64,000 nucleotides of DNA. It comes from Limnanthes douglasii subsp. nivea (Eukaryota; Streptophyta; Magnoliopsida; Brassicales; Limnanthaceae). Each line of letters starts with the position of its first letter. Position 1 is the stretch's first letter. Position numbers and translations under genes: made by a program. The notes beneath the pieces are model-generated. The model did no database searches. It was given only the letters and a program-made list of their open reading frames with translations, and was not told the DNA's origin. The stretch is taken from contig JAUPFV010000004.1 of assembly GCA_036936605.1 (NCBI GenBank), forward strand, positions 185,956,807-186,020,806, in the 5' to 3' direction. Shown in pieces: positions 32,481 to 44,109 of this stretch.

Positions 32481-33604
32481 TCCTAAATTTCTTGTTGAGA
32501 GGAATGCTGCCTCAAGATGTGCAACTGGCTAAAAAATTAAAGTATAAAGCTCATGACTGTGTTGTATTTGATGGTGTGTTATACAAGAAATCTCTAAGTA
32601 GGCCATTGTTGCATTGCTTGAATAAACAAGAGTTTCAGTAAATTATGTCAGAGTTATATGATGGTTAGGGTTCAATACATTATGGGTTTAAGGCATTGAC
32701 ACGTCAGATTTTATTGGCCTTCGATTATGACGATACTAAAAGCTTGGTTCGAGGTTGCGTTACTTGTCAACGACTTGCCAATTCTATTCAAAAACCTGAG
32801 TTCTACCATGTCCATTACCGAAACCATCCCTTTTGATAGGTGGAAAATAGACTTGGTAGAGCTATTGAATATGGATTTTGGAGGACGCCAGATGATTATC
32901 GTGGTAGTGGACTAGTTTTCGAAGTGGTTAGAGGCTGAACATTTGTCTCGAACAAAAGCCAAGAATTTTATTAAATTCGTTGTGAACAATATTTTTTGTT
33001 GCTTTGGGGTACCTCGAAAAATCACCACAGATAGTGGTCTTCAATTTAACAATAGAGAAATGTTTTATTTTTGTGCCTCGAGGGGTATTACATAATGTTT
33101 TTCCACACCTTTTCATCCCCAAGCAAATGGTCAGGTGGAGGTGACAAATAGATCTATTATAGTAGGTCTAAAGAATAATTTGACAGGGGCTGCAGGAAAG
33201 TGTCCTAACTATTTGCAAGAGGTGTTATGGGCTTATCGAACAACTCCTAGAGAGGCGATTAATGAAACTCTTTTTGCCTTGTTATATGGCATGGATGCTA
33301 TTAGTTTTTCAAAATCTATATTACCTTCTTATAGAGTACTTCAGTATTCCGAGGACCTGAATGACAAAGCAAGAAAGAGTATATTTGGACCTGCTTGACG
33401 AAAAAAAGAGTTAGAGTACATCGGAACACGACTCATTATCAAACTCTGATGAGGAGTCGATATAACTCAAAGCTAAAAAAGAGAGATTTCAAAGTCGTTG
33501 ATAAAGTTTTAAGGAAAGTATTCATCAGAAAGATGGTCCCGAATTGGGAAGGACCCTTATATGGTTATGGAAAGAATAAAACTCAGTTCTTATCACCTTT
33601 GTGA
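32481..33604 (+). pseudogene. Tat-type gypsy relic G: integrase
   Basis: VRGCVTCQRLANSIQKPE (about 32745) is the end of the HHCC finger. The core has FDRWKIDLVELLN and IIVVVD, then a TAG (32913). Next come KITTDSGLQF (second Asp), FHPQANGQVEVTNR (catalytic Glu) and PNYLQEVLWAYRTTPREAIN. So the D,D,E residues are all visible but the frame is cut by stops near 32913, 33095 and 33396. The C-terminal part (33395-33604) has NWEGPLY-type residues. It is a normal Tat integrase in order and length but not translatable. Confidence 0.78.
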
Positions 33605-33887
33605 TATGCAGGAGAGAATGCTTCAACATCTTTGGAATATACAACATCTGAAATTGTATTGGAAATAATTTTATTTTATTTTACAACTTTTCTTCAATAA
33701 TCGACACATTCTTTCCTACCATGTTGGCCCAGTGAGGTTTTAATGAGGTATCATGTAAATATTCAAAGTTATCAATAAAAGTTTCTTTTTGTCAATGGTT
33801 GTTTAAGTATAACCAGTTAAATTATTTTGGTAACTAATCGAAGACTGGTCATCTTTAAAGTTGACGAAGAGTAAATATTCCAAAGTG

Positions 33888-34097
33888 TGATGTTCGAAAG
33901 GCTACATTCTCTAAACGTACTCTGATGTTCGAAATGTTACGTTCTCTAGACGCACTATGATTTTCGAAGTGCTACATTTTCTAAACGCATTGTGATGTTC
34001 GAAGTGCTACATTCTCTAAATGCACAATAATTTTCAAAGTGCTACGTTCTCTAAATGCACGATATTATTCGAAGTATCACGTTTTATAAACGTATTA
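33888..34097. repeat. Minisatellite, 6 units of 35 bp
   Basis: Six consecutive 35-bp units based on TGATGTTCGAAGTGCTACAT plus TCTCTAAACGCAC, each diverged by a few bases. It lies between integrase and the antisense ORF of relic G. Tandem arrays in this position are characteristic of Tat/Ogre elements. Confidence 0.92.
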
Positions 34098-34184
34098 TTT
34101 GTATTTAAGGTGTTAACTTTATTTTAACGTACCAATGAGTTTGAGGTTCTAGTATCTTCACTTCGTAAATTATAAGTTTAGTTA

Positions 34185-34186
<2 letters not shown>

Positions 34187-34224
<38 letters not shown>
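34187..34224. repeat. (AT)19 microsatellite
   Basis: Uninterrupted AT dinucleotides for 38 bp, downstream of the 35-bp array. Confidence 0.95.
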
Positions 34225-34229
<5 letters not shown>

Positions 34230-34434
34230 TTTGAGGTGAACATGACTTGTTTTTATGAAATCATAAGTTTGAAAGACATAGGAATATAAGAGAAAACAAT
34301 TACTGCTGCATTAAAGTTAATCTGATGATACACAAAACAAGTTTTTAATGCTAAGGAAAAAAACATTCACTTAAAGCAAGTCATCTTACAACAATTCAAT
34401 GACAAGCATAAACAAAAAGGGAAAAACAAAGTTA

Positions 34435-35650
34435 TTTTTCTTCGGAGTTTCCATCAGACGACTCCCCCTGCTCAGAAGCACTTTCCTCTGACTCTGCTTC
34501 TTCGGAGGAAGAAATAGGCACATGATCAAAAGCTTCGCTATGTCGATTTATATTTGGAATCAATTCCCAAAAGTTTTTCATGTTAACCTTTGGAAATATG
34601 GCATGAATTTCACAAAGAAGATTAATCGTCTTCTGCTCTTCGGTGTTCTTAATGGCAACCAACAAATCTTTTCCACATTTGTCCTCGGCAGCCTTCACAT
34701 AAATATTTTCGTCATCCTCGAATTCAACTTTAAGAGCATCAATGTTTTATGTCAGCTCTTTCTTTTCATCCTCGCTCTTGTTTAGAGACTCTTGAAGGGT
34801 GGAGTATCTTCGTTTCTCCTTGAACGTGTTTGGATTTGAGCTCTTCTATCTCATTTTTGTGAGAAGTGTTGAGCTCTTCTATCTCATGTTTGTGCATAGA
34901 TCTGAGATGATTTTAGAGATGAATGATTCCTCTAAAAATTCCAATCTTGCAGCTTGGAATCTGTGAAATTGGTCATGCACGATGTTACCGAAGATTTCTC
35001 TCATTTTCTTCTCAGCTGCAAAAAAATTCTTATGACGAACTATCTCCTTCGCCATATTCTCTAGATGGCCTCAGACATATTCCACCTTTTTGCACAACTT
35101 TTGTGTTGCAGTTCCAAAATCGGTGCATGTCTGTAAAGCAAGTACAATTTCGTTGGATGGCTCTTTAGTAAGTGTGAATCTCGGACTAATGTAGGGCATA
35201 AGAGCGGAGGTTGAGGATGGAAAAAAGATTTTAGTCTTAGCTAGTTCAAGAAGAACATGTGCAGTCTTTTGACCATAATGTTGCAGTTGGTCTTGAATCT
35301 ATTGTACATATGGATCTATATCTCTGTCAAGCTCTTGAGATTGTTCGAGGTTGATGAAGTTATCAGGATCAAAGTGATCATCTCCTCGGCCATTGTCTGT
35401 TGCAGCTTCTCATTGTTGATTCCCTTCTTGATCAGTGTCTGCTGCAACTTCTCCTTGTTGATCTTCCAGCATAATGACTTCATCAACCTCGGCAGGTAGC
35501 ATTTCTTGAAAGGTCTGTGCAGATTTCTTTTTTGCCTTTCTCTGTTGTGGTGTCTTGGATGTGCTCTTCGTTTTCTTCGAAACAGTGGTTTTCTTTATTT
35601 TTGAAGTAGACTCAACCTATTCTTCCTCTTCAATAGTATAAAGGTTTTTT
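34435..35650 (-). pseudogene. Antisense ORF of Tat relic G (coiled-coil, acidic C-terminus)
   Basis: Opposite in strand to G pol and just downstream of it. In order on the minus strand: an acidic Gln-rich start (VDEVIMLEDQQGEVAADTD); a mid part with ISPRFTLTKEPSN and EIVLALQTCTDFGTATQKLC; a charged coiled-coil region; then NNLL/CEIHAIFPKVNMKNFWEL and an acidic Ser/Glu tail (SSSEEAESEESASEQGESS). Several stops interrupt it (for example near 34740). The same arrangement occurs downstream of element E pol (62600-64000). Tat-lineage elements such as Retand and Ogre are known to carry extra, sometimes antisense, ORFs of unknown function. Confidence 0.6.
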
Positions 35651-36109
35651 TTATGTTGCCTTCCTCTTTCCTTTTAACTGTGGTGTCGGAGTCTCCGAGG
35701 GGCTAGCACCTTACAGTCATGTGCCACTAACCTCTTAATAGTTAATATTGGATTTGGGGGCTCCATCAGATTTTTGAGGAAATCGGCACCCAATCTAATT
35801 CGCTACAAGTGGCTGTGGATAAAGTGAATAGGCAGAAAAGCTGAGTGGAACCCATTGCTCCACTCTTTTTCTGCCCGGGTTACCAACTTGGAAAACATAT
35901 CTTTAGCATCCTTTTGAAAAATTTTGTATCGCCTCAAAATTTCTCGATACAGTACAAAAATAAGGAAAAGATAAAAGCAAAATATATAAAGCAACGACAA
36001 AAAATAGAAGAGAAAAAAGCTTATTGTTACTCCTCCAAACGAGGTTAAGTCGCGATGGGTTATCATGGTCTCCTTTTATTCTCACAGGCCCCAGATATGA
36101 AGACAAATT
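35651..36109. other. Interval between the antisense ORF and an oppositely oriented gag
   Basis: A minus-strand frame at 35803-36066 contains DAKDMFSKLVTRAEKEWSNG, which could be the N-terminal part of the antisense ORF. Otherwise nothing is recognisable. The junction between relic G and the minus-strand Tat copy should lie here. Confidence 0.4.
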
Positions 36110-37760
36110 TTTGTTTCCGAAATTTTTGTTTCAGAAGAAGCATCAAATGACTCAATATTTGAATCCAAAATCATCAAACTCTCAACTGGCGTAGCCTTCG
36201 AAGTTGATGCAATGTTAGTTTTCAAACCACTCCCTTGCGACTTTACATAAGTCAGGACCTTCCATTTTCAATCAAAGTTTGAACCTCCTTCTTCAAAGCA
36301 ATGCAGTCATTGGTATCATGCCCGATATCCTCATGATATCTGTAAAATTTGTTGTTCCTTTCCTCCCTCGGCCTACTAATTGAGGTTGGCTTCATAAAAT
36401 TTACGAAGCTCTTGGTCTTATCTCAAATCACAGCTACATTCTCTATCAGATCAGCATAGTACTCTAGTTTAACCCATTGATTTGGCCTTGTCCTATTATA
36501 GTTGTTAAATTGAGTGTGACTTGAATATCCACCACTCCGAGGAGGCAAGTTTTTATTCTTTTGCCGTGTCTGCTGATTACCATTTCCATTCGAGGTCTGC
36601 CCTTGGTTATTGGCCGCCTGACCCGAATTCTTTGGAGTATTAACCGGTCCTCCTCGAACTTTAATCTGATCCTCAACTTGAACCATCAAAGCTCCAAAAA
36701 TTAAGGCTATTCTCTTCGTAGTCTCATTGCCCAGATCCATTGGCAATAATCCTTGGCGGAAAGCTTCCATCCCCACATTATTTTCACAATTGTCCAAACT
36801 AGCTTTGGTCAAAACGAATCTCTTCGTATAATCTTTCAACTTCTCTCCTAGTGCTTGCTTGCACTGAATAACAATATCTCAATTTTCTCTCATTTCTTTA
36901 CTCCCCACAAACTGCATTCGAAATGCAGTGTAAAAATCCCTACAATTTGAAATGGACCCCCTCAGAATCCGATTGTACCACTTTAAAGTTGTTCCCTTGA
37001 AAGTCTGCGAAAATGCACGACACACCAGCCGGTCGTCATCTTCGAAGTTCATCATATAGTTCTTAAATTGTTCGATGTGGTCATCGGTATCTTACATTCC
37101 ATCGAACTTTTCTACTTTGGAAATGTCAAAACGCTTCGGAAGCATTATAGAGCGAATTTCACTTGTCAACATAGAGTTTCTCCATTTCACACCTTGAACA
37201 AACTACTCATTTGTTCCCATTACAGCATATAGATTTCAATCAGTCTCAGCATACTGATTCGAAGTGTTTCCTTCGCACCATGTAAAACGAGGAACATTGT
37301 CCATTTTAGATTTGCTTTCCTTTTAATGCATCCTCGACTGCTCTCTGTCTGATTCCTCTTTCGAAGAACCCCTGTATCTTTTAAAACCCCAAGATGAGCT
37401 TTCTACCTCCTCATTACTAGAGGTTATATACTTTAGCTTGTCTTTTTTCGCTTTGTGAGAGGAATGTCGCTCTTTAGGAGACACGAAGCACGCTTTTTTA
37501 TGCTAAGTCTTAGCTCATCGATCAGCATAGGATCGATTAGATTGGTCTCCCATATCAGTCTTTTCCATTTCTTGTGTAACCTCGGATTTGTGCTTTGCCG
37601 AGTGGATTTCTTGTTCTCGTCGTTCGTATTTTTCATTTAGCGCATTTATCTTGTCTAAAACCTGGTTCATTCGCACCTCAATGTCTGATTGAGTTTGGAT
37701 TGGAGATGATCCATCTAACCTATTTTCGTCTCTCTGTAAATAATCTTTTAAAGTTTCCAT
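36110..37760 (-). pseudogene. Tat-type gypsy gag, minus strand
   Basis: Starts METLKDYLQRDE (37760). An N-terminal coiled segment (MNQVLDKINALNEKYERR) follows; then RFDISKVEKFDG, HIEQFKNYMMNFEDDDRL and LKWYNRILRGSI with FRMQFVGSKEMREN, the gag core. The open stretch 36423-36839 has DYTKRFVLTKASLDNC and ends at PNQWVKLEYYADLIENVAVI. The zinc knuckle equivalent NKFYRYHEDIGHDTNDC has Tyr replacing a Cys ligand. After this a segment like that following the gag of relic G appears (SLMILDSNIESFDASSE). Stops are present near 37500, 37270, 37100, 36880 and 36420. It is inverted relative to relic G. Confidence 0.75.
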
Positions 37761-38384
37761 CGCCGATCAAAACGAAGGATTGTTTTCAGGACTCATTGTA
37801 TACAATTTGAACAAAAAACACAACAAAATTGTATCAAATTCGAACAGATAAAGTCATTGATTCTTTATTCAGTCCCCAATGGAGTCCCTAATTTGGTGAG
37901 TATAGATTTGCCTTAGGAAATTGTTATAAGAGAATTCTAGAGAGGGAAAGAGTTAGAGAGTTTTTAAATAGAGAAGGTTTAAGTACAAATGAGTTCAGTA
38001 GAAAAAGTGTTCCACCCCTTTATTAGGTTAGCCTTGCCCTTTATATAGAGGAGCCAAGACTTAGCCTTAAAGTGAAATCTGTTACAAAAGAGGACAAATT
38101 GCCCTTTAGTCCTTAACAATATTACATGGTCACGAATGTTCTCTAAAACTTACATTATTTATACTTTAAGGACTAAATGTACATTAGTTACAGTTTAATC
38201 CTTAAATTTACATTATTTCCAATTTAGTCCTTAAAATCCTACTTCTATATCAGATACAACAGATGCTTTTGTACAACATGTTGGAGTATCATAAAGCATG
38301 ACCTATACAATCCAATGAGATCCTCTTTATTAACGGCCAAAACATTCTTAAGGACATATTAGCTACTTGAATATGTTTAATCCC
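37761..38384 (-). promoter_or_regulatory. Probable leader/LTR remnant upstream of the minus-strand Tat gag
   Basis: Position upstream of gag and a TATATAA box on the minus strand (38041-38047) suggest LTR and leader sequence. Repeated TTTAGTCCTTAA words occur at 38100-38240. LTR ends and primer site are not identified. Confidence 0.35.
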
Positions 38385-40835
38385 CAATACTGGAATCAGC
38401 ATATGCCAATAAGTCTATGTTCTATGTAAAACATAATTATGTCTAAACTACTTAATAATAGACTTTCTTCCATATTGCTTAAAGTGATTTCTGAAGTGTA
38501 GGGAGCATATGTCAAGGGCAGATCTATTCACGAAAATATACTGATTGCAAAGGAGCCGGTGCATGACAATGGCAGAAAAACAGAGGCTGGGAATAATCCT
38601 TAAGGTGGATATGACCAAGGCTTTCGACAACCTCTCGCACAGCTTTATCTTGAAATTTTTACAGTGCTATGGCTTCAACAACAGAGTAATCTCAATAGTG
38701 GGTAACATTATAAAATCTGTACATGTATCTATCCTTATCAATGGGGAATCAATAGGCTTTTTCAAAGTTAAAGTGGATGTTAGACAAGGGATCCACTGTC
38801 CCCTAGTCTTTTTATATTAGTTGAAGATATACTGCTAAGATGGCTAAATATTATGTTTACAAAATACAAATATTAAGATTTTATAACAGAAGCAAATTGA
38901 TAATCCATAGCACATCATATGTTGATGATTTACTCATTTTTACTAACGGATTGTCATCTTTTGTGGAGAAAATTGGAGAATTTTCACAGGTTTACCAAAA
39001 TATCTCAGGCCAGTTTCTAAAGAAAGAGAAAACAAACATTATTAAAACTTCCAGATTCTCACAAACAGAAGGAATGCTCTAGCTATTCAAACTAATTTCA
39101 GCCTAAACAAACTCACAAGTTGTATAGGCATAACATTAAGTCCTAACAATAAAACAATCAACTTTCTACCTCTGTTGGAAAAGATACAAGCAATAATAGA
39201 AAGGTGTAATGACAAAATGTTATCGTTTGGAAGAAGGCTTACATTAATCAATTCAGTTCTTATTCCCATTCGTAAATACTGATACAGAGTTTCTGGCTCC
39301 CAAACTCAATTATCATCAAAATTGAAAGATTGCTGAATATATTCCTTTGGGGATCAATCAATGAAGAAAACAAAATCCACTAGTCCTTCTCGCCAAAAAT
39401 TTGCAAAACATATGGTGAGGGTGGATTTAATGTAGGAAGTTTACAACATACTCAAACAACTTTCTCATGAAAACTATGGATAAGATTCAGAGAGAATAAC
39501 TTACTGTGGGCTAATCTAATCCATTGTATCTACTCCAAAGGTAAACATCCTTTACAGATAAACTTTATCCAAAAAGGGATCCCGAATGTGGAAGAGATTG
39601 TCATATATAAAAGACTTTACAGAAGAGAAAATCAAATGGATACTAGGTGACGGTAAAGTGGACATGTGGCTGGAAAATTGGCATAACAATCCTCTCTTAA
39701 TCAATCTTGACAATAATACAAATGACAATTGGTTCGAAGGTATCCATGTAAACACATTTTGGGAAAATTCTGAATAAAATGTAAAAAAACTGAAAAGATA
39801 CTTAAAAGACTTTAATATAAAACTATTTTTAAAGACAAGTATTAAAAAGAATGTTAAGGACACCATATAATATATAAAGATGGTCAATTCAGAATTAAAG
39901 AAACTCTGAATACTATCAGGCCTACTCTCTTTGATTCATCTCTCTTTGAAAATCTGTGGAACAATATCTCTCCAAGGAAATGTTCTTTCCTTGCTTCGAG
40001 ACTCTTACAAAATAAACTTCCTATAGATTCAATAATGCAGTCTAGACATATACCTATAGTATCAAAGTGCCAGTTTTGTAGGAATATTGAATCAAAAGAC
40101 CATTTATTGTAATAATTTTGCTTGGAGTATATGTACTTTGTAGGAATCTTAAAATTCGATATTAGGAGGTTCATGACCACAATGCATCTATTCAGAATAT
40201 GGTTCTGGTCAACCCCAACAAAGACACATACAAAAACAATTCTTCATACACTAAGCAGCTGGTCTATTTGACAACAAAGGAATAAGACAAAAACAAAGGA
40301 AAATTTTCTCGGCTAGGGCAACAATCAAATATATCTCTAATATGCTAGTTCATCTTGATCATTTAGGACTTCTATTGAGAAAACACTGGAAACAGATTGA
40401 AAATGAAGTTCCAACTCTAGGATGCGTAAATCATATCAAGACAAAACAGAAAGTATCTTACCTTAACTGAGCACCTCCTATGCAAGGAAGATACAAACTA
40501 AACTCCGAAGCTTGTTGCCTACCATTTGGAGAGTCAAGTGGGGCAATAATTAGTTGGTATAACAAAGGAAAAATCATTAGTGGCTATAGAAACAATTATG
40601 GAAAGCTTACACCTCTGAGAGCTGAAGCGCGAGCATTGTAGGACGGTGTTCAAAATTGTAAAATTATTGGAATAAGGGAAGTGGACATTAAGTCAAATTC
40701 TGAAATTCTTATATCTCTTATAGCTTCTGCAAAAGTTCCAAACTAACTAGAATCAGTAATCAAAAGTATAAAATCGTTGATTATAAGAAATATGTCATTT
40801 CGTTTCATTTTTAGGAAACATAATAATGTTTAATG
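38385..40835 (+). mobile_element. 5'-truncated L1-type LINE, plus strand
   Basis: Only the RT and downstream part of ORF2 is present; endonuclease and ORF1 are missing, as in a typical 5'-truncated insertion. Order: RT, a zinc-binding (zf-RVT-type) region and a C-terminal RNase H-like domain. No clear poly(A) or target duplication was found; the right limit is set by loss of coding similarity. Confidence 0.8.
38385..40835 (+). pseudogene. LINE ORF2: reverse transcriptase, zf-RVT, RNase H
   Basis: Upstream fingers read MPISLCSM and LLNNRLSSILLKVISE with a stop, then GRSIHENILIAKE (about 38520). The frame at 38545-38820 has LGIILKVDMTKAFDNLSHSF (first catalytic Asp) and VDVRQGIHCPLVF. Next comes TSYVDDLLIFTNGLSSF (about 38910), so the catalytic Asp pair is kept with F/Y-A replaced by Y-V. 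MWKRLSYIKDFTEEKIKWIL and the zinc-binding SPRKCSFLASRLLQNKLP ... CQFCRNIES (about 39950-40095) follow. Last, KGKIISGYRNNYGKLTPLRA and EVDIKSNSEILISLI (about 40570-40730) form an RNase H-like fold. Many stops. Confidence 0.8.
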
Positions 40836-40864
40836 TTTGAAATATGTTTATTTAATGTTTTCAA

Positions 40865-43234
40865 TTGTTTTTGGAAGGTATGGCTTGTAAGAAGAAAAAC
40901 CTCGAAGGAAAACAAGTCATGTTAGATAAGGCGAAGAAGTTACCGTTGGTTCCGATGCCTCAAATTCGCAACTGTTCCCTCAAACTCCTTGATGAAAAAT
41001 CCTCTCAACCCCGAGCTAGAAAGCCTATGTCAGGGAAGGTAGCTAACGTTCGTCTCTAAACAAGACAAAATACTTACCTGAAACAAATTATCATCCCTAC
41101 TTCTACTCCAACTCTCACTCCAACTCCCACTCCCACTCCCACTTCAACTCCCACTCCGACTGCCAGTCCAACTAGGGATGTTTCTACATCTAGGACCTGT
41201 TTTAGCACTTCACCGACGATAGAGTCTGGCGACTCTCCGCTAATTCCTAGCTCGTCTGAACCAAGCACATCTCACCATCCTCCTCCTTAAAGTATAGTTG
41301 AGGATTACGAATCTGAACAGAGTTCAGAAGAGGAGGGGAAAGATACTAATGAGGGGGAATACAAGGGGGAAGATGCTGATGAGGAGGCCGACGAAGAAAT
41401 GGAAGTGGAGCAAGAGGAGGGTGACGCCAATCAAGAGGGAGTTGAACAAGAGGAGGTTGGTGACGCTCAAGCGGAAGTTAGCGGACAAGACGCTGGTGTT
41501 GATCAAGAGGGAGCGGTGAAGCATTGCAAATGTCGTGGGTATAATTTACCTAAACCAAAGCTCAGTCTAGACATGTAAGTTTCTTAGTAGAATACAACTA
41601 CATTTATTTACATTTAAATATTATTAATTTTTTTAACTGATTTTTTTTGTTTTAGAGTGTAACCAGATGATATTCCTCGGTGGTTTTCTCCTGAAATAAG
41701 GCTTTGGCTTACAGGCTTTTGGGAGACTTTTGAGGAGACATCCTCTGATTTTAGGGCTGACATGTGGAAGGCATTCAAGGTACTAACCGTATTATTATTT
41801 GTCCATCTATTAATTTGTGGAATTGCATAACTCATTTGTTTTTGTTTTGTTTGTAAAAATGCTACACTGTACAAGACTACAATCATGATGCTATCCACAT
41901 GCTGTTTTTGGGACAACTAAATAGTTGTTACAAAGATTTTGTGGCTAGAATGAAAGGAAGTGCCTTGAGGATAGCCAACATGCAACGTTCATCAGCTGAG
42001 CTGATCAATGTCCAGCCACCCTTCTTAACGAATACTCCAAGATTATAGAAGTCATGAGTTGATTTCTGGTGTAGTCCTACACAAATGAAGCTGTCGAAAA
42101 AAAAGTCGAGAAACCACAAAGCTCATCATGGTGGGGCAAGGACTCATGCTAGTGGGTCGAGGAGCCACTCCCGATCAGTTAGTTAGCATGCACGTGTTTT
42201 TAATTACTTTAAATTTAAGCTGAGTTTATATTTTTAATATATTAATTTTTACCCTCTGGTGCAGTTTGAGGAAACCAAAGAAATGTTGTCGGTGGCCAAA
42301 CGCCCGAGGTTTACATACGGTAAGAAGGATGGCCAGGCCAACGCTATGTCGGGATTTGTGAACCTCTCGTCTTTTAAAATCATGGTATATTTTTGGTTAT
42401 ATAAGTTTCTTATAAGATTATATCTATATGTACGTAGTATCTTGTATATTTGGTTTAGTTGATCATCGTATATACATGTTGCATAATAGGATTAGTAATT
42501 GTACGCAAGTTCTTGTGAGCTCTAAAAGACATTGTCTATATATATTGCATAGCTGGATTACTAATTGTTTCTACGTGCATTTTGAATGACATTGTCTACA
42601 TATGTTGCATAGTAGGATTACTAATTATTTTTTGTTTCTTTGCCATTGTCGGGCAACAATTTTTATATATGTTTGATAGTACAGTTAGTGTTTTATCTGT
42701 CGTGTTGTGAGCGTTGGTTTTATATATTTTCATGTGGTTATTGCCTTGTTTGTAAGATGTCACTGTCTGCTTAGTTTAACTACTCTTTTGTGCTTGTCGA
42801 TGTACTTCATATGGTTATATGTTTTAATTGTTTCATGCATAATAAAGGTCTTTAATTGTGTTCCGACAATTATAGGAAGAGTGGAAAGAAATCGCCAGGT
42901 CAAGATATGGTGATGACAGGACTAGCCAAGCTATCTTATAACATTATTTGCGGGGGGAGGGGGGGGGAGTTCCTCACAAGGATCAATCTCTTTTGTTTTG
43001 GGTTGTGAGGAAGCAAAAACTTATGCAGAGAAGAACGAGAAGATGTCAGAGATGATGGTGATGCTTGAGAAAGCTATCAAAATTCTCGTCGTACATTCTA
43101 AATGTGATGTTGTGGAGAAGATTATGTAGGGTGATGGGAATTGTTTCGACGATGGAAATGAAAATAATGCAAGTGTTGGTGATGGCAGCGGAAATTGTAG
43201 TGGTGATGGTACTAGAGGTTCTTCTCCAGCTTGA
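40865..43234 (+). pseudogene. CACTA TnpA-like protein (Ptta/En/Spm, transposase_24-like)
   Basis: Exon-like pieces separated by introns. 40865-41290 is basic, then rich in Pro/Thr (repeat at 41095-41165) with a frame break near 41055. 41298-41574 is very Glu-rich and ends CKCRGYNLPKPKLSLDM before a GTAAGT donor. 41656 onward has IPRWFSPEIRLWLTGFW; a GTACTA donor follows at about 41779. 41868-42170 has HHGGARTHASGSRSHS, the signature stretch of plant CACTA-associated proteins. 42265 onward reads FEETKEMLSVAKRPRFTYG, followed by a C-terminal acidic/Gly part near 43000-43234. The role is probably binding subterminal repeats, by analogy with maize TnpA. Stops at 41056, 41287 and others indicate decay. 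Confidence 0.6.
41095..41165 (+). repeat. Hexanucleotide repeat (ACTCCC/ACTCCA)n coding Thr-Pro
   Basis: About twelve imperfect copies of ACTCCA/ACTCCC. On the plus strand they encode a Thr-Pro tract within the TnpA-like protein. Confidence 0.85.
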
Positions 43235-44109
43235 TTAGTTGTTTTATCTTGTATGTGTTAATGATACATTTTCAGATGCTGTTTTGTATGATGTACAAGG
43301 GTTTGGGTGTATCTTGTACACCAATTTTTGGTTTTTGTGTACTTTGAATACCTATTTTATTTTTTGTCATAACTTAATGTACATATGACTTCTCTTAATA
43401 TATGTGTGTAATGTTTTATCAAAATCTTCAAGTTTTTATAGTTGTATTTGAATTATTTAAATTAATATCATAGCTTATGATCTACCATAACTAAATTTCC
43501 CCAAATAATACTTGGTGTTAATATAATTTTTTTATTTAACAATTTTAATTAATTTTGTTTGAATACTTATGCTTACAAAATTGAATCTAGGTATCATTGG
43601 ACTTAATTGTACAAATTGTACATAATTATATTTAGTAGTTAATAATAAAACTACATTTTGGTTCTATAGGACTTAATTACAAGGTAAATTGAGTAGATAA
43701 TATAAATTGAGTCCATATACCATAATGTAAATTGAAAAAAAAGTAGATAATGTGAATAGAAAAACAAGTAGTAATACATCAAACATAAAGGCTAATACTA
43801 GAACTGATAGTATACTGCTACTCGGTTGACTCTAAAGTTGAAATTCAGTCCATCCTATTCACATAGCAAACATGTTACGTTCTATCTTCTTCACCTTAGC
43901 TTTACGTACCCATGTCGAGAGCTTCATTTAGTAGGTGAGTCTTTGTACTACCCAACTTTTTTTTGATTTTGATTGTTGGTTGCTGCTATAACGGCTAAGA
44001 CCTCAGATTGCCGCTCTAATTCTAAGCTAGTACGACTATCCAAGCTAGTGTCTCACACTTTTTTATTATGAATCACAGGTTTTGGCATATATATGCCTAC
44101 TGATATTCC
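43235..44109. other. AT-rich spacer between the two CACTA genes
   Basis: No coding similarity was seen. It probably contains the 3' end of the upstream gene and the 5' region of the transposase gene. Confidence 0.45.

Noticed and set aside
33840..34110. CRISPR-like array
   Set aside because: The 35-bp units are contiguous without spacers and lie in a plant retrotransposon; it is a minisatellite.
37761..38384. Exact LTR limits for the minus-strand Tat copy
   Set aside because: No paired TG/CA ends, primer site or duplicate LTR could be matched by eye.
41074..41268. Minus-strand Val/Gly-rich ORF
   Set aside because: Reverse translation of the (ACTCCC)n Thr-Pro repeat of the TnpA-like gene.
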